Below, in pieces: positions 6,238-11,494 of a DNA stretch of 11,494 nt. Origin of the DNA: Cellvibrionaceae bacterium. Its GTDB lineage: Bacteria; Pseudomonadota; Gammaproteobacteria; Pseudomonadales; Cellvibrionaceae. A program made the translations under genes and the position numbers. Each line of letters starts with the position of its first letter. Within the stretch, counting starts at the first letter, position 1. Location: NCBI GenBank assembly GCA_025800435.1, contig JAOXRV010000664.1, positions 1-11,494 of the forward strand, given 5' to 3'. The notes under the pieces are model-generated. The model was not told the origin of the DNA. It ran no database searches and worked only from the letters and a program-made list of their open reading frames with translations.

Positions 6238-7596
6238 ATGAGTAACGACGATAAGCAAGAAAAACAAGCCGCCGCTGCCAAGGGGGGCAACAGCAATAGC
6301 AAAGAGGAAGCGGCTAAAGGGCAGGCTGAGGCGGCCAAGCCAAAGGCAAAAGCGGAAGCTCCCGAGGGCAAGCCAAAGGTGGATAAAGACACAAGCAAGC
6401 CCAAAGCGGCCAAAGCTACGCCAACTGCTAAAACAGCCGAAGCCGACAAGGCGCCGGCGGCGAATAAAGCCCCTGCGGCCGCCAAGACAGCTGCGGCCAG
6501 CAAAAAACAAGGCGGTGGATTTGGCACCTTGTTGCTGTGGTTGCTGGTACTTATTCTGCTGGCGGCTGTTGGCGGCGGTGCTTATTACGGCTGGCAGTAT
6601 TGGCAGCAAGATCAGGCCGACAAGAGCGAGCTGCAAAGCCTGATCGACTCTCAAAACCAGAAACTGCAAGCTCTCGCCCAGGGCCAACAGCAGTTTAGTT
6701 CCAATTTACAGAGCAGTGAAAATACCAAACAAGAGTTAGACCAGGCACTGCAAGCGATTCAACTGCGCCTTGATTCCCACAATAAGCGCTTGATTAGCAT
6801 GTCCTCTACCAGCCGCGAAGACTGGTTGCTGGCCGAGGCTGAATACCTTTTGCGCCTAGCCAATCAGCGCCTATTAACCGAGCGCGCCACTAAAGGTGCC
6901 CAGGGTTTGCTGGAAACCGCCGATGCCATTTTGATGGAGATGGACGATATCGATCTGTTTCCGATTCGCCAGGCCATTGGCAAAGACCTAGCCGCTTTAA
7001 AACTGGCGCCCAAAGTGGATCGAGACGGCCTGTTTTTACGCTTGGCCGGTCTGGCGGGGCAAATTGATAAACTGCCGGTGCTGCCCCGCCACACCCCAGT
7101 GGTGGAAAAAAACCTCGAACTGGAAACCCCCGAGTTGCCCGAGCACGTGAGTTGGCAACATCGCGCTTCGGCTTGGTTAGATACATTTGTCGAGTATATG
7201 TCCCACTACTTTGTGGTGCGCCGCAATGAGCCGGTTAAGCCGCTGCTAACCCCCGAGGCTCAGGGTTACATAAAATTGAACTTGCGCTTTATGTTAGAGC
7301 AGGCCCAACTGGCGATGTTGCGCGAAGAAAAAATAGTCTACGAAACCGCCATCCAACAGGCGCGCGAGTGGCTGCAAACCCAGTTTCCGCCCAATAGCCA
7401 GATCGACGCCTTTATTAAAGAGCTTAACGATCTGGAAGGCACCGAGGTGGTTGCACCGCTGCCCGATATCAGTTCATCGCTGGAACAGCTGCGTGTTTAT
7501 ATCGATCGCTTGCACAAGGTTAAGTCGGCGCAGCCGAAACCGCCTGCGGGGCAAAATTCGGTACCCAGCGACGGCAGTGCTAACGGCGAGGTATAA
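6238..7596 (+). CDS. hemX: HemX-like inner-membrane protein
   Basis: Conserved third gene of the gammaproteobacterial hem operon. It is sometimes annotated as a uroporphyrinogen-III methyltransferase, but it lacks a recognisable SAM-methyltransferase fold, so that name should not be used. The 452 residues comprise a Lys/Ala-rich low-complexity cytoplasmic segment (1-90), one transmembrane helix (about 95-117), a Gln-rich predicted coiled coil (about 125-190), and the conserved HemX domain. The last contains WLLAEAEYLLRLANQRL (196-212), the clearest family motif. Topology is probably N-in with the large domain periplasmic. It is longer than E. coli HemX (about 390), mostly through the N-terminal segment. 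GTGGAG at 6227-6232 lies 5 nt before the ATG. It ends 2 nt before hemY, implying coupled translation. Confidence 0.92.
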   Translation: MSNDDKQEKQAAAAKGGNSNSKEEAAKGQAEAAKPKAKAEAPEGKPKVDKDTSKPKAAKATPTAKTAEADKAPAANKAPAAAKTAAASKKQGGGFGTLLLWLLVLILLAAVGGGAYYGWQYWQQDQADKSELQSLIDSQNQKLQALAQGQQQFSSNLQSSENTKQELDQALQAIQLRLDSHNKRLISMSSTSREDWLLAEAEYLLRLANQRLLTERATKGAQGLLETADAILMEMDDIDLFPIRQAIGKDLAALKLAPKVDRDGLFLRLAGLAGQIDKLPVLPRHTPVVEKNLELETPELPEHVSWQHRASAWLDTFVEYMSHYFVVRRNEPVKPLLTPEAQGYIKLNLRFMLEQAQLAMLREEKIVYETAIQQAREWLQTQFPPNSQIDAFIKELNDLEGTEVVAPLPDISSSLEQLRVYIDRLHKVKSAQPKPPAGQNSVPSDGSANGEV

Positions 7597-7598
7597 AC

Positions 7599-8852
7599 AT
7601 GAAACTACCCTGGAAGTTTAAACTGTGGATGTTTGTGGCAATTATTGCCGCTATTGCCTACTTGGATTATTTGGTTAAGCACGATACTGGATATGTGTTG
7701 ATTGCCTTTGGTCAATACAGTGTCGAGATGAGCTTTTGGTTTACGGTTGCACTGATCATATTGCTGGTTTTGGTGGTGCGTTTGACAACAAAAATTTCCA
7801 AGGGCAGTGTCAATTTGATGAAAAAGGGCACTGGCCTGGTTTTGTTTGGCAGTGCTGGCGCCGCCCAAAAACGCACTGAAAAGGGCCTGGTTGAGTTCTT
7901 AGAGGGCGATTTTAAAGCCGCCCGCAAAGATTTGATAAAGACTGCCCACAATGTACAGGCGCCGCTGCTAAACTATTTAGCCGCCGCCCGCAGTGCGCAC
8001 GAATTGGGTGATGATGAGCAGGCTTCTGAGCTGTTGTTAAAAGCTGAAGAAGTGGCCTCGGAAGATAGCCTGGCCATTATTTTAACCCAGGCGCGCATTC
8101 AGTTCTCCGGTAAAAAATACGAACAGTGCGTGGCGACCTTAGAGAAGGCCCGCAAACTGGCGCCGCGCAATGTGTTGGTGTTGGAGTATTTGCGCAATGT
8201 CTATGTGGAGCTGGAGGACTGGGAATCGCTTGAGCGGATGCTGCCCGAACTGGAGCGCCATAAAATCGGCACCCAGCAAGAGCGTATTGCCATGAGCGAT
8301 AAACTCTACCTGGCCCTGATTGCACTGGCCGGCGAGCAGGCCAGCCGCCTGCAAAGCAAAAATGCCATCGCCCGCCTGCAGGAAGTATGGGAAGATTTGC
8401 CCCGCTCGGTCACCAAGCGCCCGGCAATGGTTAGCGCCTATGTCAATCAGTTGCGCCGCTTTGAGGGCGATGCAATTGCCGAGCACTTATTGCGCCGCCA
8501 GCTGCAAAAGCACTGGGATGACGAGTTGGTTAACCTATATGGTCTAGTCGCCGGAGAGGATCTTGATAGGCAGTTGATACAAGGCGAGAACTGGTTAAAG
8601 CAGCGCCCCGCGGACGCCGCCTTACTGCTGGCCTTGGCGCGCCTGAGTTTGCGCAATGAGTTGTGGGGCAAGGCCAAAGAGTATTTTGAAAGCTCCATCA
8701 AACAAAAGCAAAACCCTGCGGCCTGTGCCGAGCTGGGCCGCCTACTTGCGGCCATGGGTGAGCACGAGCTGAGCACCAAGTACTACCAGCAGGGTTTGCT
8801 CAGCACCACCTCGCGGCTGCCCGAGTTGCCTATGCCCAAACCCCACGTCTAA
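7599..8852 (+). CDS. hemY: HemY-like membrane TPR protein
   Basis: Last gene of the hem operon. This proteobacterial HemY is unrelated to the Bacillus protoporphyrinogen oxidase of the same name; it is associated with late heme or porphyrin steps, with no proven catalytic activity. The 417 residues begin with the HemY_N region: two transmembrane helices (about 9-26 and 45-62), then KGLVEFLEGDFKAARKDL (95-112). The rest is a helical TPR-like array to about 400, with repeats visible at 122-155, 157-190, 195-215 and 340-400. The ATG is 2 nt after the hemX stop, and its ribosome binding site GAGG (7588-7591) lies inside the last hemX codons, so translation is likely coupled. Length is close to family norm. 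Confidence 0.93.
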   Translation: MKLPWKFKLWMFVAIIAAIAYLDYLVKHDTGYVLIAFGQYSVEMSFWFTVALIILLVLVVRLTTKISKGSVNLMKKGTGLVLFGSAGAAQKRTEKGLVEFLEGDFKAARKDLIKTAHNVQAPLLNYLAAARSAHELGDDEQASELLLKAEEVASEDSLAIILTQARIQFSGKKYEQCVATLEKARKLAPRNVLVLEYLRNVYVELEDWESLERMLPELERHKIGTQQERIAMSDKLYLALIALAGEQASRLQSKNAIARLQEVWEDLPRSVTKRPAMVSAYVNQLRRFEGDAIAEHLLRRQLQKHWDDELVNLYGLVAGEDLDRQLIQGENWLKQRPADAALLLALARLSLRNELWGKAKEYFESSIKQKQNPAACAELGRLLAAMGEHELSTKYYQQGLLSTTSRLPELPMPKPHV

Positions 8853-8856
8853 GGTG

Positions 8857-8888
8857 CCCCAGTGTACGGAGCCAGAGGTACACTGGGG
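8857..8888 (+). other. Perfect 11-bp hairpin after hemY
   Basis: CCCCAGTGTAC (8857-8867) and GTACACTGGGG (8878-8888) pair perfectly around a 10-nt loop, starting 5 nt after the hemY stop. No T tract follows on either strand, so it is not a standard Rho-independent terminator. It could stabilise the 3' end of the hem transcript, act with Rho, or be a protein-binding site. Confidence 0.6.
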
Positions 8889-9036
8889 GTCGCATGATGA
8901 ATGGCCCGCCAGGGTCATTGTTTCAGGTGTGCCTTAGGGCTGAAATTTGCCTGCTTGAATTGGCTCAGTCGTGGTTCTCTACCTTGTGCCTTATGCCCGG
9001 GGTGCCCTAGTAATTTAGTGCGGCCAGGCAGTTTTG

Positions 9037-9065
9037 TTGTCATGTTCAGGTATTATTAATACAAG
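9037..9065 (+). promoter_or_regulatory. Possible promoter for the lipoprotein gene
   Basis: TTGTCA (9037-9042) and TACAAG (9060-9065) are spaced 17 bp apart, 5/6 and 4/6 matches. The leader would be over 200 nt long and would contain the inverted repeat at 9185-9255. A closer promoter is not obvious. Confidence 0.3.
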
Positions 9066-9184
9066 TTTCAATATCCTACCGCAAGCGGTTTACGGATAAT
9101 CCCAAACTAAAGTTACCTAATTCAACATAACTGGCAGCTTATGCCCTAAGAGCCTTGCCGTTGGGTTGTTAAACTTTTGCCGCC

Positions 9185-9258
9185 AAAGCACGATTCTTTA
9201 TTTAGCCAATACCCAAACTCAGTCTATTAAACTCTGGGCGCTATTGTCGTGCTTTTTT
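9185..9258 (+). other. Long-range inverted repeat with T run in the lipoprotein leader
   Basis: AAAGCACGA (9185-9193) is complementary to TCGTGCTTT (9247-9255), and the T run continues to 9258. Inside, CAATA (9206-9210) can pair with TATTG (9242-9246) directly adjoining the outer stem. The fold ends 30 nt before the start codon and resembles an attenuator in outline. No known riboswitch class was recognised. Confidence 0.3.
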
Positions 9259-9288
9259 CTAAGGGCTGTCACAACAATGGAGTTAGCA

Positions 9289-10833
9289 ATGAAAAACAGC
9301 AAGTGGTTTGCCACGGCAATACTGTTTGGCCTAGGTGGCTGTAGTGGTATTGGTACCGAGCAATCGTATTCAAGCAATAGCGTAGATACCAATGGATCTT
9401 TACAAGAGCAGCTGGCGGAACGTGAGCAAGCGTTAAAAGAAAAAGATGAGCGAATCAACCAGTTACACGCTCAGCTACAGGGTCAGTCACAGTCTTCCTA
9501 TAGCGTTGACGGTGGCGATTTACTGCCCCCCGGCGCCAAGGCCGGTGAATGTTACGCCCGAGTTTGGGTTGAGCCCCAGTACAAATCTTATACCGAAAGC
9601 TATGTGGCCCAGGAAGCTTCTCACAAAGTCCGCATTGAGCCTGCTCAATACGAGTGGCAGACCGAGAGCGTTTTGGTGCGTGAGGCCTCTGAGGAGCGCA
9701 TTCCTGTTCCAGCTCAATATGGTTTTGAAAACGAAACCATACAGATTTCCGATGAGCGTCGACTGTGGCGTACGCGCTTAAAGCCCAGCTCTCCTGAAGC
9801 GGACGCTGAGACCCTTAAGGCTGCCCGCGCCGGCGGTATTGATATTGATGGTGCGCCGGTAAACAGCTGTTACCACGAGCACTACACCCAGCCCGAATAC
9901 GGTTACGAAGAAGAGCAGGTGCTGATTAGCGAAGCCAGCGAAAAAGTAGTAACCACCGAAGCTGAGTACCAAACCGTTGAAGAGCGGGTTCTGGTGCAAG
10001 AGGCTTCTACCCGTATTGAGCAGGTGCCTGCAGTGTACGAAACGGTCAGTGAAAAGGTGCTTGATAAGCCTGCCCACACCGTGTGGAAAAAAGGTACTGG
10101 CCCAATTCAACGTATCGATGCGGCCACCGGCGAAATTATGTGTTTGGTTGAGGTGCCCGCCACCTATAAAACCATTAAGCGCCGGGTGATTAAAACCCCC
10201 GCCTCCACCCGCGAGATCGAAGTTCCAGCTCAGTACAAAACCGTTAAAGTGCGTAAAAAAGTTCGCGATGGTGAAGAGCAGCGCATCGAAGTGCCAGCCG
10301 AATATCGCGCTGTGCGCAAAAAGGTTGAGACTAAGCCAGGTGCCTATGTTTGGCATGAAATTGCCGATAAGAGCATGAGCAAAGAATCGCGCACCGGCCG
10401 TCAGATTTGCTTGGTGGAAGAGCCCGCTAAGTACAAAACCGTTAAGCGCCGGGTAGTTACCAAGCCCGCCAGCGTTAAGGTTAAGACCATTCCTGCTGAG
10501 TACAAAGATGTAAAAGTACGCAAGTTGGTGGCCAAGGCCCGCGAAGTGCGTGAAGAAATTCCAGAAGTGACCAAAACCGTTACCCGCCAAGAGTTGGTGC
10601 GCAAAGGTCAGATGGAATGGCGCAGCATTTTGTGCGAAACCAATATGACTACTGCGGTATTGCGCGATATTCAAAACGCACTAAAAGCCAAGGGCTATAA
10701 CCCCGGCAAGATCGATGGTGTGATCGGTGCTGATACCATGGAAGCGGTTAATAAATTCCAGCGCGACAAGGAACTGCCAGTGGATCGCTACCTGAACATG
10801 GAGACCCTGCGCGCCCTAGGTATTCGCGTATAG
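9289..10833 (+). CDS. Repeat lipoprotein with C-terminal peptidoglycan-binding domain
   Basis: Predicted outer-membrane lipoprotein of 514 residues. MKNSKWFATAILFGLGGC is a lipoprotein signal with lipobox LGGC (Cys18); Ser19 at +2 favours the outer membrane. A charged predicted coiled coil follows (about 38-65). Residues 88-444 hold twelve 23-residue repeats centred on PAxY, in four blocks of three, each preceded by one Cys (88, 194, 285, 374) and followed by one Trp (160, 266, 355, 444); a last Cys is at 449. Residues 455-513 form a PG_binding_1-like domain (LRDIQNALKAKGYNPGKIDG, then TMEAVNKFQ). The frame is open upstream to 9166, but ATG 9289 has GGAG at 9279-9282, 6 nt upstream, and starts the signal peptide. 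It appears monocistronic. The likely role is envelope tethering or scaffolding, by inference; no catalytic domain is visible. Confidence 0.88.
   Translation: MKNSKWFATAILFGLGGCSGIGTEQSYSSNSVDTNGSLQEQLAEREQALKEKDERINQLHAQLQGQSQSSYSVDGGDLLPPGAKAGECYARVWVEPQYKSYTESYVAQEASHKVRIEPAQYEWQTESVLVREASEERIPVPAQYGFENETIQISDERRLWRTRLKPSSPEADAETLKAARAGGIDIDGAPVNSCYHEHYTQPEYGYEEEQVLISEASEKVVTTEAEYQTVEERVLVQEASTRIEQVPAVYETVSEKVLDKPAHTVWKKGTGPIQRIDAATGEIMCLVEVPATYKTIKRRVIKTPASTREIEVPAQYKTVKVRKKVRDGEEQRIEVPAEYRAVRKKVETKPGAYVWHEIADKSMSKESRTGRQICLVEEPAKYKTVKRRVVTKPASVKVKTIPAEYKDVKVRKLVAKAREVREEIPEVTKTVTRQELVRKGQMEWRSILCETNMTTAVLRDIQNALKAKGYNPGKIDGVIGADTMEAVNKFQRDKELPVDRYLNMETLRALGIRV
9550..10620 (+). repeat. Four coding modules, each of three 23-residue repeats
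   Basis: The modules span 9550-9768, 9868-10086, 10141-10353 and 10408-10620. The tyrosines of PAxY fall at residues 98/121/144, 204/227/250, 293/316/339 and 382/405, with Thr428 in the last position: exactly 23 apart within each block. Modules 3 and 4 are also similar as DNA: 10168-10187 and 10435-10454 differ at one base in 20 and are offset by 267 bp (89 codons). Modules 1 and 2 have diverged more. Confidence 0.9.
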
Positions 10834-10861
10834 TACACATATTATTCAGTTAGTACTGCTT

Positions 10862-10894
10862 ACCCGCTAACCCTCCCGTTAGCGGGTTTTTTTT
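10862..10894 (+). terminator. Rho-independent terminator of the lipoprotein gene
   Basis: ACCCGCTAAC (10862-10871) pairs with GTTAGCGGGT (10878-10887) around a CCTCCC loop, and a run of eight T ends at 10894. It begins 28 nt after the stop codon. The T tract is only on the plus-strand side, so it should not efficiently end the converging ubiD transcript. Confidence 0.95.
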
Positions 10895-10938
10895 GCCCTG
10901 GGGTTCCGCTGAGTATCGCCGAGTTATTCAGAGCTACC

Positions 10939-11494
10939 CTAGTCTATCCCCAACTGATTCCAAATTTCATCAACCCGCTGCTTTACCTCCTCGTCCATGG
11001 TGATCACCCCACCCCACTCACGCTCGGTCTCACCCGGCCATTTATTGGTGGCGTCCATCCCCATTTTTGAGCCCAGGCCCGATACCGGCGAGGCAAAATC
11101 TAAATAGTCGATTGGGGTATTCTCAATTAGGGTGGTGTCCCGGCTCGGGTCCATACGGGTGGTGATAGCCCAGATAACATCCTGCCAGTCACGAGCATTG
11201 ACGTCATCATCGGTGACGATTACAAATTTGGTGTACATAAACTGGCGCAGAAACGACCACACGCCCAACATCACCCGCTTGGCATGCCCTGGGTATTGCT
11301 TTTTGATGGTAACCACCGCCAAGCGGTAAGAGCAGCCCTCAGGGGGCAGATAAAAATCCACGATCTCTGGAAACTGTTTTTGCAGTATCGGTACAAACAC
11401 CTCGTTGAGGGCGACGCCTAATACTGCCGGCTCGTCGGGTGGGCGGCCGGTATAAGTGCTGTGGTAGATGGGTTTTTTACGATGGGTGATGGTA
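10939..11494 (-). CDS. ubiD: UbiD 4-hydroxy-3-polyprenylbenzoate decarboxylase, N-terminal part cut by window edge
   Basis: Prenylated-FMN-dependent decarboxylase of ubiquinone biosynthesis, converting 4-hydroxy-3-polyprenylbenzoate to 2-polyprenylphenol. Only the C-terminal 184 codons are in the window; the frame enters from the right edge and ends at TAG (complement of 10939-10941). The E. coli enzyme has about 497 residues, so some 60 percent is missing. The visible part contains THRKKPIYHSTYTGRPPDEP, PEGCSYRLAVVTIKKQYPGH, VIVTDDDVNARDWQDVIWA and DFASPVSGLGSKMGMDATNK, which I recall as nearly identical to E. coli UbiD. The GTG at 11400 is internal, not the start, because the frame stays open and conserved upstream. 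It converges with the lipoprotein gene across a 105-bp gap. Confidence 0.97.
   Translation of the reverse strand, partial: TITHRKKPIYHSTYTGRPPDEPAVLGVALNEVFVPILQKQFPEIVDFYLPPEGCSYRLAVVTIKKQYPGHAKRVMLGVWSFLRQFMYTKFVIVTDDDVNARDWQDVIWAITTRMDPSRDTTLIENTPIDYLDFASPVSGLGSKMGMDATNKWPGETEREWGGVITMDEEVKQRVDEIWNQLGID

Larger units (their letters stand above)
8853..9288. other. Intergenic region between hemY and the lipoprotein gene (436 bp)
   Basis: It contains a strong hairpin just after hemY (8857-8888), a possible promoter at 9037-9065, a small near-palindrome ACCGCAAGCGGT (9078-9089), and a long-range inverted repeat ending in a T run (9185-9258) just before the lipoprotein gene. No convincing gene was found; a 38-codon frame at 8894-9010 is discussed among the rejected items. 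Confidence 0.7.

Noticed and set aside
6070..6687. Leftward frames across the hemD-hemX junction (175 and 205 codons)
   Set aside because: They oppose hemD and the Lys/Ala-rich hemX start; GC-rich repeats leave few stops in the antisense frame, and no domain is recognisable.
8894..9010. A 38-codon frame (MMNGPPGSLF start) just after the hemY hairpin, with G-rich bases upstream
   Set aside because: GGGGG directly before the start is not a convincing Shine-Dalgarno, the composition is Cys/Leu-rich as in random frames, and no family was recognised. Conservation in relatives would be needed to revive it.
9078..9089. ACCGCAAGCGGT as an operator
   Set aside because: The arms are only 5 bp with a 2-bp centre and no second copy was noticed, so chance is likely.
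9166..9288. A TTG at 9166 as an upstream start for the lipoprotein, adding 41 residues
   Set aside because: There is no ribosome binding site, and the extension would bury the lipoprotein signal peptide that begins exactly at the ATG at 9289.
9778..10674. A 298-codon open frame antisense to the repeat lipoprotein
   Set aside because: Its length follows from the repetitive, stop-poor complement of the real gene. The product is a Phe/Asn/Gly/His-rich repetitive sequence with no known domain, and the sense strand has a signal peptide, ribosome binding site and peptidoglycan domain.

Overview
The window reads as chromosomal core DNA of a gammaproteobacterium. The order argH / algZ-algR / hemC-hemD-hemX-hemY is the arrangement known from Pseudomonas and related Pseudomonadales/Cellvibrionales. 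The UbiD tail also matches the gammaproteobacterial type closely. A marine Cellvibrio-like lineage is my guess from overall style and is not demonstrated. I see no phage, transposon, CRISPR, tRNA or rRNA.

Layout. At the left edge, argH (argininosuccinate lyase, C-terminus cut off) runs leftward. A 94-bp divergent promoter region separates it from algZ and algR, which run rightward and encode a LytS-type sensor kinase and a LytTR response regulator. A strong terminator ends that unit. An AT-rich 472-bp stretch follows, ending in an extended -10 promoter for a TetR-family repressor. A second extended -10 promoter drives hemC-hemD-hemX-hemY. HemC and HemD build uroporphyrinogen III from porphobilinogen. 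HemX and HemY are inner-membrane proteins of the same operon whose biochemical roles are poorly defined. After a 436-bp non-coding stretch comes a lipoprotein gene with its own terminator. The end of ubiD (ubiquinone biosynthesis decarboxylase) converges from the right edge and is cut by the window.

The most unusual gene is the lipoprotein at 9289-10833. It has a lipobox, a short predicted coiled coil, then twelve 23-residue repeats in four blocks of three, and a C-terminal peptidoglycan-binding domain. Within every block the repeat phase is exactly 23 residues. Each block is bracketed by one Cys before it and one Trp after it, 70-72 residues apart. This suggests an elongated outer-membrane-to-peptidoglycan tether made of four structural modules. 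I do not recognise it as a characterised system. The rest of the window is largely conventional, with some regulatory details worth checking: overlapping divergent promoters, a regulator gene lying between algR and hemC, and structured untranslated regions.
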